DNA of 64,000 nucleotides, taken from assembly GCA_014236755.1 (NCBI GenBank), contig JACCKY010000045.1, forward strand, positions 1 to 64,000, written 5' to 3'. The stretch is from Candidatus Petromonas tenebris. Lineage in GTDB: Bacteria > Bacillota > Clostridia > Peptostreptococcales > Caminicellaceae. Positions 51,888-60,455 of the stretch are shown one piece after another (positions within the stretch are counted from its first letter, which is position 1; each line of letters begins with the position of its first letter). The notes beneath the pieces are model-generated. The model saw only the letters and a program-made list of their open reading frames with translations, made no database searches and was not told the DNA's origin. Position numbers and translations under genes: made by a program.

Positions 51888-52877
51888 ATGAAGGGAATTC
51901 TATATATAATAATAGCTATATTCGTCACAACTATTTTGATCCCTATGTTTCTAATATATAGCTGTGACACTACCGTTCCAAATATTGAAAGGCAGGAAGC
52001 CGGTGATAAAATCACAAAAATAAGAATATATAGAGATAACTTAAAGCGTATAGAAGAAATGGAGCTGGAAGAATACGTAAAAGGTGTAGTATCAAGTGAA
52101 ATGCCAGCATCATTCGACATAGAAGCTCTAAAAGCCCAAGCTATAGCTGCAAGAACCAAGGTTTTATATCAGAAAATAAAATACGGCAAAAAAGGTAATC
52201 CGGCTCATCCGGGAGCAGAGGTTTGTGATACCGTGCACTGTCAGGTATTCAGGACCAAAGATCAGCTAAAGGAAGTAAAACCTAAAAACTGGATGAGGGA
52301 CTACTGGCCAAAGATAGAAGAAGCGGTAGAGAGTACCAGAGGATTAGTGATAACCTATGAGGGAAAACTTATTGATCCCCTTTATCATTCCACAAGCGGC
52401 GGAAGAACAGAAAACTCAGAGGACGTGTTCTCCACAGCAATGCCCTATTTAAGGAGCGTGGAAAGCCCCTATGAACAAGGTTCAAGCCACTTGGAAGATG
52501 AAGTAGTTATATCTACAGATGAATTTATCTCCAAAATAAATACAAAATATAAAGATAGTAATTTGACAGAAGCAAATATAGTAGACTCACTGGAGATTTT
52601 GGCAAGAAATGAAGGCGGAAGCATATCAAAAATGAAAGTAGGCAATAAAATAGTATCTGGCAGAAATATCAGAGAACTGTTCGGCCTTAAATCTGCAAAC
52701 TTTGAAATAGTAGTATCAGGAGATAAAATGATATTCAAAACAAAGGGCTATGGTCACGGCGTAGGCATGAGTCAATACGGAGCAGACGGTATGGCAAAGC
52801 ATGGATACAAATTTGATGAGATATTAAAACATTACTATCAAGGAGTAGAAGTAAAGCAATTCACCTCTTTGCCATAA
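51888..52877 (+). CDS. spoIID: Stage II sporulation protein D
   Basis: Lytic transglycosylase of the engulfment complex. An N-terminal membrane anchor (residues about 3-25) is followed by the SpoIID domain with L-E-E-Y-V-K-G-V-V-S-S-E-M-P, L-K-A-Q-A-I-A-A-R-T, H-S-T-S-G-G and the C-terminal G-Y-G-H-G-V-G-M-S-Q-Y-G-A. ATG 51888 follows AAGGGGG; the frame upstream to 51675 is repeat. 329 residues, normal. Confidence 0.95.
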   Translation: MKGILYIIIAIFVTTILIPMFLIYSCDTTVPNIERQEAGDKITKIRIYRDNLKRIEEMELEEYVKGVVSSEMPASFDIEALKAQAIAARTKVLYQKIKYGKKGNPAHPGAEVCDTVHCQVFRTKDQLKEVKPKNWMRDYWPKIEEAVESTRGLVITYEGKLIDPLYHSTSGGRTENSEDVFSTAMPYLRSVESPYEQGSSHLEDEVVISTDEFISKINTKYKDSNLTEANIVDSLEILARNEGGSISKMKVGNKIVSGRNIRELFGLKSANFEIVVSGDKMIFKTKGYGHGVGMSQYGADGMAKHGYKFDEILKHYYQGVEVKQFTSLP

Positions 52878-53032
52878 GAGGTTAACTATTAGCCTTTTCA
52901 AGATTCTACTGAAAATAGTTAAATAATTCTTGAAAAATGTTTGGTTCCTTAACAAAAAAATCATTTAATAAATCTGAAAAATATGTATCGACCATTTGAA
53001 ATCTGGAAATACTACAGATGGAGGTGGTCGAT

Positions 53033-53953
53033 GTGAGCTTTTTTAGAAAACTATTTTCAAGGAATAATAAAAATAACGCTTTTAAGAAGATACAAGAAGA
53101 GGGATTGAAGGGGCTATTACACAAGGAAGGCTTCTATATAATCATGTTTCTGGCAGTATGTATAGTAGGAACAACGGCAGTGTGGGTTGCAAAGTCGAAT
53201 ATTGATAGACTGGCAAAGGATGATCTGAAAAACCAAAGCGAAATAGCTAAAGAAGATGCAGAAATCATAGACATTGGCGAAGATGAAATGAACAAGCAGA
53301 TGTCAGACATTATAATAGTAGATGAAGCAGATAAGGTAGAGAAGCAGGAAACTTCCTCAACTGAAACTGCAGTTGGTACAGACGGAAACGATGAAGAAAA
53401 ACCAAATAACGAAAGCGCTAAAAGTAATAAAGGGAAGACTTTAGTACAGAGACAAACAAAAAAAACCGATACGAAGCAATCGAATTTGGCACAAAATAAT
53501 GAAGCTGGTGGGGCAATAGAGGCTTCAAGTACCAGTACTATGGCAATGATGTGGCCCGTAAAAGGAGAGCTGGGAATGGGCTATGCAATAGAAACCCTTA
53601 CATACTCTAAAACTCTTGAGCACTTTACAACCCACCACGGTATAGATATAATGGCGGAAGAAAACACACCGGTAAGAGCTGCCCTTGATGGAGAAGTTGT
53701 AGAGGTCTTAACCGACTCAAGACTTGGGATTACCATATCCTTAAAGCACAAAAACGGCTTATTGACCAGATACAGCAACCTATGTACCGATGAAATGGTA
53801 AAGGTAGGAGACAAGGTGACACAGGGTCAAACAATAAGCGGAGTGGGAACATCATCAATATTCGAAGCAGGAGAAGATCCACACCTTCACTTTGAAGTAT
53901 TAAAGGACGGACAAAACCTAAATCCCCTAGAATACATGGCAGAAAAACAGTAA
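53033..53953 (+). CDS. spoIIQ: SpoIIQ-like M23 (LytM) peptidase
   Basis: Forespore membrane protein of the SpoIIIA-SpoIIQ channel. One membrane helix (about residues 35-57), a long low-complexity linker rich in Glu, Lys, Ser and Asn, and a C-terminal LytM domain. Both metal motifs are complete (H-H-G-I-D and H-L-H), unlike Bacillus subtilis SpoIIQ, which lacks the first His. GTG 53033 fits GGAGGTGG (53020-53027) better than ATG 53018. Assigned from order spoIID-spoIIQ-spoIIID. Confidence 0.85.
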   Translation: MSFFRKLFSRNNKNNAFKKIQEEGLKGLLHKEGFYIIMFLAVCIVGTTAVWVAKSNIDRLAKDDLKNQSEIAKEDAEIIDIGEDEMNKQMSDIIIVDEADKVEKQETSSTETAVGTDGNDEEKPNNESAKSNKGKTLVQRQTKKTDTKQSNLAQNNEAGGAIEASSTSTMAMMWPVKGELGMGYAIETLTYSKTLEHFTTHHGIDIMAEENTPVRAALDGEVVEVLTDSRLGITISLKHKNGLLTRYSNLCTDEMVKVGDKVTQGQTISGVGTSSIFEAGEDPHLHFEVLKDGQNLNPLEYMAEKQ

Positions 53954-53962
53954 GAGAAAAAA

Positions 53963-54217
53963 AGGGTTACGGGTGACGGGTTACGGGTGACGGGTGACCG
54001 GAAAAATCTAAAAGATTGACTTAAACCCAGTACCCAGTGCCTAGCGCCCTAAAGCCTAACCCTAACCGAGTAGCGAGCAGCGAGTGGCGAACAACGAAGA
54101 ATTATGACCCTAAAGAATGACCAGGATTTGCCAAGAGCCAAGAGCTAAGAACTAATTAGGGCTACCAACTACGAACTACTAACTACGAACTAACAAAGCG
54201 TCGAAGACGCTTTGTTC
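53963..54217. repeat. Long set of heptamer arrays with CGTC/GACG hairpin before spoIIID
   Basis: GGTTACGGGTGACGGGTTAC..., CCCAGTACCCAGTGCCTAGC, CCGAGTA-GCGAGCA-GCGAGTG-GCGAACA, GCCAAGA-GCCAAGA-GCTAAGA-ACTAATT, AACTACG-AACTACT-AACTACG-AACTAAC, then AAAGCGTCGAAGACGCTTTG. All main families occur here in one place. Confidence 0.9.
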
Positions 54218-54303
54218 TGCACTCATTAGCGATTTCTAGTTCTACATCCTCCCTTCACTGCATATTATGTAACAAGTTCAATTTATTTAAAGGGGGTACA
54301 TCA

Positions 54304-54558
54304 GTGAAGGACTATATAGAGGAGAGGGCTGTAGAGATTGCAGAGCACATAATCAATAAAAAAACAACGGTCAGACAAACAGCTAAAGTATTCGGAGTAA
54401 GCAAAAGCACTGTACATAAGGATGTCACAGAAAGACTCCCCAAGATAAACCCTCTTTTAGCTAGTAAGGTAAAAAAAATACTAGAAAAGAATAAAGCTGA
54501 AAGACATATCAGAGGTGGAAAAGCAACTAAGATGAAGTACAGAAGCATGGTAAAATAA
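54304..54558 (+). CDS. spoIIID: Stage III sporulation transcriptional regulator SpoIIID
   Basis: 84 residues, mother-cell DNA-binding protein. Family segments are Y-I-E-E-R-A-V-E-I-A, the helix-turn-helix T-V-R-Q-T-A-K-V-F-G-V-S-K-S-T-V-H-K-D-V and R-H-I-R-G-G-x-A-T. The GTG start 54304 follows AAAGGGGG. A terminator follows. Confidence 0.95.
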   Translation: MKDYIEERAVEIAEHIINKKTTVRQTAKVFGVSKSTVHKDVTERLPKINPLLASKVKKILEKNKAERHIRGGKATKMKYRSMVK

Positions 54559-54580
54559 CATAGAAAAGCATAAGGATAAG

Positions 54581-54606
54581 AACAGGGTCCCACCCTGTTT
54601 TATTAT
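54581..54606 (+). terminator. Terminator after spoIIID
   Basis: AACAGGGTcccACCCTGTT hairpin followed by TTATTATTTTTT. Confidence 0.8.
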
Positions 54607-54730
54607 TTTTTGAAAAAAAGAAAAAAATTGAAGGAATTTGCAGAAAAATATAGAACTAAAATACGTTAGTAGATTTGTGATTAATTTTTACAAAAATCAA
54701 GTGAAATAAGCTAATTAAATGCTTTTAAAT

Positions 54731-54763
54731 AGATAGCTATTAGCAGTTAGCTGTAAGCTAACA
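54731..54763. repeat. AGCTATT-type heptamer array before mbl
   Basis: AGCTATT-AGCAGTT-AGCTGTA-AGCTAAC, four units, 16 bases before the mbl ribosome binding site. Confidence 0.75.
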
Positions 54764-54787
54764 ATTACAGATGAAAGGTGGGCAAAA

Positions 54788-55825
54788 ATGTTTGGCTTTG
54801 GAGCAGAAATAGGCATAGACTTAGGAACGGCCAGTGTACTAGTCTACATAAAAGGTAAAGGAATAGTACTGACAGAACCGTCGGTAGTGGCCATTGACAG
54901 AAACACGGACCAGATACTTGCAGTAGGATCGGATGCAAGAAAGATGTTGGGTAGAACCCCAGGAAACATAGTAGCTATAAGACCACTTAAAGATGGAGTT
55001 ATATCTGATTATGAAGTAACTGAAAGGATGCTCAGATATTTTATACAAAAGACCTGCGGTAGAAATAGATTTTTCTTCAAGCCCAAAATAATCGTATGTG
55101 TCCCAAGTGGAGTTACGGAAGTAGAAAAAAGAGCCGTTATAGATGCCACAACGGAAGCAGGCGGAGGAAAGACCTATCTGATAGAAGAACCGATAGCTGC
55201 TGCCATAGGAGCAGGACTAGATATAACCAAACCCGACGGCAATATGGTGGTCGACATAGGAGGAGGAACTTCAGATATAGCTGTAATATCCCTAGGAGGC
55301 ATAGTAGTAAGCGAGTCTATAAAGGTAGCTGGAGACAAATTTGATGACGCTATAATCAAATACATGAGAAAGGCCCATAACATACTTATCGGAGAAAGAA
55401 CTGCAGAGGACCTTAAGATAAATATAGGTACTGCATATCCAAAGGCCCAGTCCACAAAAATGGACTGTAGAGGTAGAGATCTCATCACAGGACTTCCCAA
55501 GACCATAACAATAACCACTGAAGAAATGCTGGAAGCGTTAGAAGAACCTGTTAATGCTATAGCCGATGCAGTGCACAGTGTTTTAGAAAAGACACCACCT
55601 GAACTTGCATCGGACATAAGTACTAGAGGTATAGTTATGACAGGAGGAGGAGCATTGCTTAACGGGCTCAATAAACTGATAGAAAAGAGGACAGGCATCC
55701 CCACCTATATAGCAGAAGATGCAGTATCATGCGTGGCTACAGGTACAGGTATGTCCCTCAATCACCTAGACGCACTTGAAAAAAGCATGATGACGACAGG
55801 AAGAAACAAGAGGAGAAGATACTAA
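54788..55825 (+). CDS. mbl: MreB-family rod-shape protein (Mbl-like)
   Basis: Bacterial actin that guides wall synthesis. 345 residues with [21 protein letters not shown] and [10 protein letters not shown] nucleotide-binding motifs. RBS AAAGGTGG. Position directly after spoIIID is that of mbl in Firmicutes, which is why I prefer mbl to mreB. Confidence 0.9.
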   Translation: MFGFGAEIGIDLGTASVLVYIKGKGIVLTEPSVVAIDRNTDQILAVGSDARKMLGRTPGNIVAIRPLKDGVISDYEVTERMLRYFIQKTCGRNRFFFKPKIIVCVPSGVTEVEKRAVIDATTEAGGGKTYLIEEPIAAAIGAGLDITKPDGNMVVDIGGGTSDIAVISLGGIVVSESIKVAGDKFDDAIIKYMRKAHNILIGERTAEDLKINIGTAYPKAQSTKMDCRGRDLITGLPKTITITTEEMLEALEEPVNAIADAVHSVLEKTPPELASDISTRGIVMTGGGALLNGLNKLIEKRTGIPTYIAEDAVSCVATGTGMSLNHLDALEKSMMTTGRNKRRRY

Positions 55826-55853
55826 AGAAAGCAGCCTAGCTGCTTTCTTTATA
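55824..55853 (+). terminator. Terminator after mbl
   Basis: AAAGAAAGCAGC / GCTGCTTTCTTT stem with a 3-base loop, overlapping the stop codon and running into a composite repeat. Confidence 0.8.
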
Positions 55854-55984
55854 GTATAGAAACCCAAGCAATTATATAAGAAATTGCAGGTATAAAACAA
55901 AGTAAATTCAAGGGATGCAAGAAAGACCCTAAAGAACGACTAGGATTTGCCAAGAGCCAAATGCGTCGCTAGACGCATTTGTTA
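55851..55984. repeat. Composite intergenic repeat, copy D (internally deleted)
   Basis: Starts TATAGTATAGAAACCCAAGC, keeps TTGCAGGTATAAAACAAAGT, then jumps to GCAAGAAAGACCCTAAAGAA and GCCAAGAGCC, ending in AAATGCGTCGCTAGACGCATTT. Confidence 0.85.
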
Positions 55985-56035
55985 ATATAGGCTAAAGAAA
56001 TCTATCCCACCTGTCGATAAAAATATAGAAGATGT

Positions 56036-56065
56036 CACCTGTCACCGGTGACCCGTAACCTGATT
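56036..56065. repeat. GGTNACN heptamer array before the first flagellar gene
   Basis: GTCACCT-GTCACCG-GTGACCC-GTAACCT, ending just before the AAAGGAGG ribosome binding site. Confidence 0.75.
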
Positions 56066-56082
56066 TCAAAGGAGGTTTTCAA

Positions 56083-57156
56083 ATGTTCCGTGGACTATAC
56101 ACAGCTGGATCATCACTAATAACAAACAACAAAAAAATAGATGTAGTTAGTAATAATGTAGCAAACATAAACACCACAGGCTATAAAAAGGACCTGGTTT
56201 TAATAGAATCCTTTGAAGATACCCTTATAAGTAAAATGAATGGCTCCATGCCAGTAGAAAACTTCAAAGGTGCACCAAAGGTGGAAATCGAAGACAAAGG
56301 AGACTATTTCAAAGCCAGTGCAAAGGGCGGATACTTTAGAGTACAGACCCATACAGGTATAAGCTATCATGACAAAGCAGAATTCACAGTCGGACAAGAT
56401 GGATATCTCAAGACCTTTTATAAAAACAGCGAAGGCAATGCAGATGCAGGATACGGATATAAAATATTAGGAAATAAAGGACCAATCTATGTTGGTGAAG
56501 GACAGCTCAATATAGACGAGGATGGCAATGTCTTTGTGGACGGAGAGCAGATAGACAAAATAGTGATGCAGCCCCACCCCTCAGTAATAGGAACGATGGG
56601 CTCGGGAATCAAGCTTGAGAGAATAGAGACCAATTTTAATCAGGGCCAGCTTATAACAACAGGGAACACTCTGGACTTTGCAATAAAAGGAGAGGGCTTC
56701 TTTACAATTGAGACAGAAGAAGGCATCAGATACACAAGAAACGGCTCGTTTAAACTCAATGTTGACAAAAAACTGGTAACTTCAGAGGGTTACAATGTAA
56801 TAGGCCCCTATGGCCCTATAATACTAGATGGAGAAGAAATATCTGTAGCTCCAAATGGCGATCTGATGGTAGACGGAGAAGTAATAGACGGCTTTGAAAT
56901 AGTTAACATAAAAAACGTAAGAGACCTAAGAAAAACAGGAGAAGGGCTATTCAAAATGGCAGAAGGAATAGAACCTATAGAAGAAGAATTTACAGGACAA
57001 GTCCTCCAAGGAAAACTGGAAAAATCAAACGTAGATCCCATAAAAGAAATGGTAGAAATGATGACCCTATTCAGAGGCTACGAATCCAGCCAAAGAGTAA
57101 TAAAAGCCTACGACGACACAATCGGAAAAGCAGTAAACGAAATAGGGAAAGTTTAA
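56083..57156 (+). CDS. Flagellar hook-basal body protein (FlgF/FlhO type)
   Basis: Distal/proximal rod family, 357 residues. N-terminal L-Y-T-A-G-S-S-L-I-T-N-N-K-K-I-D-V-V-S-N-N-V-A-N-I-N-T-T-G-Y and C-terminal L-E-K-S-N-V-D-P-I-K-E-M-V-E-M-M-T-L-F-R-G-Y-E form the axial coiled coil. The middle includes G-E-G-F-F-T-I-E-T-E-E-G. Two rod genes follow mbl, as flhO-flhP in Bacillus. RBS AAAGGAGG. Confidence 0.9.
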   Translation: MFRGLYTAGSSLITNNKKIDVVSNNVANINTTGYKKDLVLIESFEDTLISKMNGSMPVENFKGAPKVEIEDKGDYFKASAKGGYFRVQTHTGISYHDKAEFTVGQDGYLKTFYKNSEGNADAGYGYKILGNKGPIYVGEGQLNIDEDGNVFVDGEQIDKIVMQPHPSVIGTMGSGIKLERIETNFNQGQLITTGNTLDFAIKGEGFFTIETEEGIRYTRNGSFKLNVDKKLVTSEGYNVIGPYGPIILDGEEISVAPNGDLMVDGEVIDGFEIVNIKNVRDLRKTGEGLFKMAEGIEPIEEEFTGQVLQGKLEKSNVDPIKEMVEMMTLFRGYESSQRVIKAYDDTIGKAVNEIGKV

Positions 57157-57158
57157 AA

Positions 57159-57191
57159 TTCCGGTAACCGGTCACCGGTCACCGGTTACCT
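57159..57191. repeat. GGTAACC/GGTCACC array between the two rod genes
   Basis: GGTAACC-GGTCACC-GGTCACC-GGTTACC; each unit is near-palindromic so the array can fold. Confidence 0.85.
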
Positions 57192-57265
57192 AAAGCAAAC
57201 AGATAAACATAAACGAATCTTAAAGGTTAAATATCAATAAAAACACTCAATAGGAGGAATTTAAA

Positions 57266-58057
57266 ATGCGCGCTCTATGGACTGCAGCATCAGGCATGAA
57301 ATCCCAACAACTAAACATAGACACAATATCCAACAACCTTGCAAACGTAAATACAACAGGATATAAAAAACAAAGAATAGAATTTAAAGACCTTTTATAT
57401 GAACAGCTGAGAAGAACAAACTTAAATGAAGGAGAAGGCAAGCCCGTAAACCTTGAAGTAGGACATGGAGTTATGCCCTCCGCAACAGTACGTTCCTTTA
57501 TACAAGGAAGCTTTGAGCAGACAAACAACAACCTGGACCTTGCCATAAATGGAGATGGATTTTTCATGGTAAGAGACGCCAATGATAACCTATTCTTTAC
57601 AAGGGACGGAAGCTTTAAGCTTAGCATAGATGCCGGAGAAGCTAGACTGACTACCTCTGACGGATACTTTGTACAAAGCGACATAGGCGATGTAGAACTT
57701 GGTGACAACATAGCCGACATATTCGTAAGTCCCGACGGAGTAGTGAGCGTACAGAGAACAAACAGTGCCGAGATAGAAGAAATAGCCCAGCTAACTTTAG
57801 TCAGATTTCCAAATCCTGCAGGACTTGAAAGCGTCGGTAAAAACCTATTAAAAGAAACAACAGCTTCAGGAGAATACGTAGAAGCCTTCAATGGCGATGC
57901 AGGAGAAATCCTCCAAGGCTTCCTAGAAACATCCAACGTACAAGTAGTAGAAGAAATGATAAAACTAATCACCGCCCAAAGAGCCTACGAAATCAACTCC
58001 AAATCCATCCAAACAGCAGACGAAATGCTACAAATGGCGAATAATTTAAGGAGGTAA
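57266..58057 (+). CDS. flgG: Flagellar rod protein FlgG (FlhP type)
   Basis: 263 residues. M-R-A-L-W-T-A-A-S-G-M and I-S-N-N-L-A-N-V-N-T-T-G-Y at the N-terminus, G-D-G-F-F-M-V in the middle, and C-terminal L-E-T-S-N-V-Q-V-V-E-E-M-I-K-L-I-T-A-Q-R-A-Y-E. RBS AGGAGG. The stop codon merges into a GGTAACN array. Confidence 0.95.
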   Translation: MRALWTAASGMKSQQLNIDTISNNLANVNTTGYKKQRIEFKDLLYEQLRRTNLNEGEGKPVNLEVGHGVMPSATVRSFIQGSFEQTNNNLDLAINGDGFFMVRDANDNLFFTRDGSFKLSIDAGEARLTTSDGYFVQSDIGDVELGDNIADIFVSPDGVVSVQRTNSAEIEEIAQLTLVRFPNPAGLESVGKNLLKETTASGEYVEAFNGDAGEILQGFLETSNVQVVEEMIKLITAQRAYEINSKSIQTADEMLQMANNLRR

Positions 58058-58094
58058 CAACAGGTAACGGGTAACCGGTAACCGGTAACCGTTT
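58056..58094. repeat. Left GGTAACN array flanking the first four-helix-bundle gene
   Basis: GGTAACG-GGTAACC-GGTAACC-GGTAACC-G, preceded by a looser AACAACAGGTAAC. Inverted relative to the array at 58464-58606. Confidence 0.85.
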
Positions 58095-58109
58095 ATAAGG
58101 GGAAATAAA

Positions 58110-58460
58110 ATGGATTATAAAGAACTGGAAGTATGGCAAAGGGCTCATGAAGTAACATTGAAAATATATAAAATTACTAAAGATTTTCCCAAAAATGAAC
58201 AATATGGACTTATCTCTCAAATTAGAAGAGCAGCTTCGGCGATACCTATGAATATAGCAGAAGGTAAAGGATGTATCTATAAAAAAGAATATATTCGTTA
58301 TCTTGGAATAGCACGTGGCTCAGCATCCGAATTAGAGTACCAAATAATATTGAGTAAAGATTTGGGTTATATTAGCGAAGAACAATATAATTATTTGATG
58401 GATGAAAATAAAAGAGTTTTAAAAATGCTAAACAAATTGATTCAAGCTTTAAGAAAATAG
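58110..58460 (+). CDS. Four-helix-bundle protein (S23 / 23S rRNA intervening-sequence protein family)
   Basis: 116 residues. The family signature L-E-V-W-Q-R-A-H-E-V-T-L-K-I-Y, then L-I-S-Q-I-R-R-A-A-S-A-I-P-M-N-I-A-E-G, Y-L-G-I-A-R-G-S-A-S-E-L-E-Y-Q and K-M-L-N-K-L-I-Q-A-L. Relatives occur inside 23S rRNA intervening sequences and as Avd in diversity-generating retroelements, and many are solitary with unknown role. RBS AAGGGGA. It splits flgG from the flgJ-type gene and is bracketed by inverted GGTAAC arrays. A paralog is at 60098. Confidence 0.9.
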   Translation: MDYKELEVWQRAHEVTLKIYKITKDFPKNEQYGLISQIRRAASAIPMNIAEGKGCIYKKEYIRYLGIARGSASELEYQIILSKDLGYISEEQYNYLMDENKRVLKMLNKLIQALRK

Positions 58461-58463
58461 GTT

Positions 58464-58606
58464 TTACCGTTACCCGTCACCCGTAACCTGTTACCGATAT
58501 ATACTATTAGCTATTAGCCTTCTTGCATACCCGTCACCCGTAACCTGTTACCGATATATACTATTAGCTATTAGCCTTCTTGTATACCCGTCACCCGTAA
58601 CCGATA
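58464..58606. repeat. Right GTTACCC arrays with a 57-bp tandem repeat
   Basis: A unit beginning ACCCGTCACCCGTAACCTGT and ending AGCTATTAGCCTTCTTG repeats at 58472 and 58529, with a partial third at 58586. Each unit contains GTTACCC-type and AGCTATT-type heptamers. Confidence 0.85.
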
Positions 58607-58630
58607 CTGAAAATGAAAGGAAGTATCATT

Positions 58631-58993
58631 ATGAAAATAAATTTAACGGATAACATGAACCTCCAATCTAGATTTCAATCTGTAAAAATCCAAAACGAAA
58701 CTAACAATTTTAAACAACTTCTCCAACAGGCAAAAGAGTCTAACGATACTGAAAAACTAAAATCTGCTTGCCAACAATTCGAATCCGTTTTCATAAACAT
58801 CCTAATGAAAAACATGCGAGACACAGTAACAGAAGGTGGCCTTATCAAGAAAAGCTACGCCAGAGAAATGTTCGAAGGAATGCTGGACCAAGAAATATCG
58901 AAAGAAGTAGCAAAAGGCGGAGGTATAGGTCTAGCAAAATTAATGTACGAGCAGTTATCAAAAACAATAGAAACAAATAACGAAGAAAAATAG
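58631..58993 (+). CDS. FlgJ-type rod-binding protein
   Basis: About 120 residues matching the N-terminal rod-binding domain of FlgJ: L-K-S-A-C-Q-Q-F-E-S-V-F-I-N-I-L-M-K-N-M-R-D-T and R-E-M-F-E-G-M-L-D-Q-E-I-S-K-E. It lacks the muramidase domain, as is common in Firmicutes. ATG 58631 follows AAAGGA; the upstream ATG 58613 lies inside repeat sequence. Confidence 0.88.
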   Translation: MKINLTDNMNLQSRFQSVKIQNETNNFKQLLQQAKESNDTEKLKSACQQFESVFINILMKNMRDTVTEGGLIKKSYAREMFEGMLDQEISKEVAKGGGIGLAKLMYEQLSKTIETNNEEK

Positions 58994-59003
58994 AAAAGAA
59001 ATA

Positions 59004-59012
59004 TGATATAAT
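59004..59012 (+). promoter_or_regulatory. Extended -10 promoter candidate for the coiled-coil gene
   Basis: TG-A-TATAAT, 33 bases before the start codon. Confidence 0.5.
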
Positions 59013-59044
59013 GTCCTTAAAAGAACGTCGGGAGGGGACTGTAC

Positions 59045-59383
59045 ATGAATGAAGATATGAAAAAAATGCAAGATACCTTAACTACAATTGTCGGATTTAT
59101 GGAAAATGTAGAAATAAAAATGGAAAAATACGATGCAAAACTGGACAGATTTGAAGAAAGAATGGACAGAATAGAACAAAAAATTGATGGGATAGAGCAA
59201 AGAGTAGATAGAATAGAGCAAAGAATGGATAAAATAGAAGCAAGAATGGACAAGATGGAACAAGACATAAATGAACTTAAAGAAGGCCAAAAAAGAATAG
59301 AAGAAAAAATGACATCGGCATATGAAAAAATCGGAGAACACGAACTAGATATCAGGACGCTAAGAAGAAAGAAAATATTGTAA
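59045..59383 (+). CDS. Coiled-coil protein with seven-residue repeats
   Basis: 112 residues. From about residue 38 to 80 the sequence is a regular series of heptads of the form M-D-R-I-E-Q-K / I-D-G-I-E-Q-R / V-D-R-I-E-Q-R / M-D-K-I-E-A-R, followed by a basic C-terminus R-T-L-R-R-K-K-I-L. RBS GGGAGGGG. It has the same size class and style as the minus-strand gene at 51223. Function unknown. At DNA level the heptads make a 21-base periodicity. Confidence 0.75.
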   Translation: MNEDMKKMQDTLTTIVGFMENVEIKMEKYDAKLDRFEERMDRIEQKIDGIEQRVDRIEQRMDKIEARMDKMEQDINELKEGQKRIEEKMTSAYEKIGEHELDIRTLRRKKIL

Positions 59384-59407
59384 ATAAAATAAAAAACTAA
59401 CATAAAT

Positions 59408-59442
59408 AAAAGGTTAGAGCTCCATGCATCTAATCTTTTTTT
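59408..59442 (+). terminator. Terminator after the coiled-coil gene
   Basis: AGGTTAGA / TCTAATCT stem with a 10-base loop and seven T. Confidence 0.75.
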
Positions 59443-59593
59443 GTGATTAATTTTTTAAGCTATTGACAGTTAGGGATGATCAGTAAACCTTTATCTTAAA
59501 ATTTCATGACAAATATTGAGAAACATTGAAGAAACATGTAAAATAGTTTAAAATAAAAGATGGATAAATATAAACCAACGAGGAGTGAAATTA

Positions 59594-60025
59594 ATGTTAA
59601 ATAACATAGATATTCAAAATATAATCCCTCACAGATATCCATTTCTTCTTGTAGACAAAATCATCGAAATGCAGCCTGGCAAAAAAGCCGTAGGAATAAA
59701 AAACGTAACCATAAACGAACCCTTCTTCCAAGGCCACTTCCCAGGCAACCCAATCATGCCCGGCGTACTTCAAGTAGAAGCCTTGGCCCAAGTAGGAGCA
59801 GTAGCAGTACTATCTATGGAAGAAAACAAAGGAAAACTAGCAGTATTTACAGGTATAGACAAGCTTAGATTCAAAAGACAAGTAGTCCCTGGAGACACAC
59901 TCAGACTAGAAGTCGAAATAATAAAAATGAGAAGAAACATAGGCACAGGAGAAGCAATAGCCTATGTAGGCGACGAAATAGCATGTAAAGGAACGATAAT
60001 GTTTGCCCTCGTGGATCAAGGATAA
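59594..60025 (+). CDS. fabZ: 3-hydroxyacyl-[acyl-carrier-protein] dehydratase FabZ
   Basis: Hotdog-fold dehydratase of fatty acid elongation, 143 residues. N-terminal [11 protein letters not shown]; catalytic His48 in G-H-F-P-G-N-P and Glu62 in [11 protein letters not shown] 59594 is chosen over GTG 59585 because AGGAG (59581-59585) is spaced for it. It is far from other fab genes, a common position downstream of mbl and the rod genes in Clostridia. There are no lpx genes nearby, so it does not suggest LPS. Confidence 0.95.
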   Translation: MLNNIDIQNIIPHRYPFLLVDKIIEMQPGKKAVGIKNVTINEPFFQGHFPGNPIMPGVLQVEALAQVGAVAVLSMEENKGKLAVFTGIDKLRFKRQVVPGDTLRLEVEIIKMRRNIGTGEAIAYVGDEIACKGTIMFALVDQG

Positions 60026-60030
60026 AAAAC

Positions 60031-60060
60031 TGTTGTTAGTTATTAGTTCTTGGCTCTTAG
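60031..60060. repeat. Left inverted heptamer array flanking the second four-helix-bundle gene
   Basis: GTTAGTTATTAGTTCTTGGC-TCTTAGT, the complement of the CTAAGAG family, facing the array at 60456-60493. Confidence 0.75.
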
Positions 60061-60097
60061 TAAAAACTAAAAAATAAAAGAGCGAAAGGGAAATATT

Positions 60098-60448
60098 ATG
60101 GAGAATAATTTCAAGAAACTAGAAGTATGGCAAAAATCTCATGAATTAACGATAAAAATATATAAAATAACAACAGATTTTCCAAAAGAAGAAAGATATA
60201 GATTAATAGATCAATTATGCAGGTCGGCCAGTTCTATTCCTGCAAATATTGCAGAGGGAAAGGGCAGATATCATAATAAAGAATTTAAACAATTTTTATA
60301 TATAGCAAGAGGTTCATTAGAAGAAACTAAGTATCATTTGATATTATCAAATGATTTAGGATACATAAATAATGAAAAGTATAACGAACTTATGAAATTA
60401 GCAAATGTAATTGGCAAAATGTTAAACGGTTTAATAAAGACTTTATAG
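60098..60448 (+). CDS. Four-helix-bundle protein (S23/IVP family), second copy
   Basis: 116 residues, same length and layout as 58110-58460: L-E-V-W-Q-K-S-H-E-L-T-I-K-I-Y, then L-C-R-S-A-S-S-I-P-A-N-I-A-E-G-K-G, Y-I-A-R-G-S-L-E-E-T-K-Y-H and K-M-L-N-G-L-I-K-T-L. RBS AAAGGGAA. It is inserted between fabZ and the O-antigen-ligase-like gene and bracketed by inverted CTAAGAG-type heptamer arrays. The two copies differ through most of their length, so they are not a recent duplication. Confidence 0.9.
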   Translation: MENNFKKLEVWQKSHELTIKIYKITTDFPKEERYRLIDQLCRSASSIPANIAEGKGRYHNKEFKQFLYIARGSLEETKYHLILSNDLGYINNEKYNELMKLANVIGKMLNGLIKTL

Positions 60449-60455
60449 TTTTGAC

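Noticed and set aside
58464..58606. Possible CRISPR-like direct repeats
   Set aside because: The 57-bp units are tandem with no unique spacers, and they consist of the same heptamers found in other gaps.
59594..60025. fabZ as evidence for lipid A synthesis and an outer membrane
   Set aside because: No lpx genes are adjacent, and FabZ serves ordinary fatty acid synthesis.
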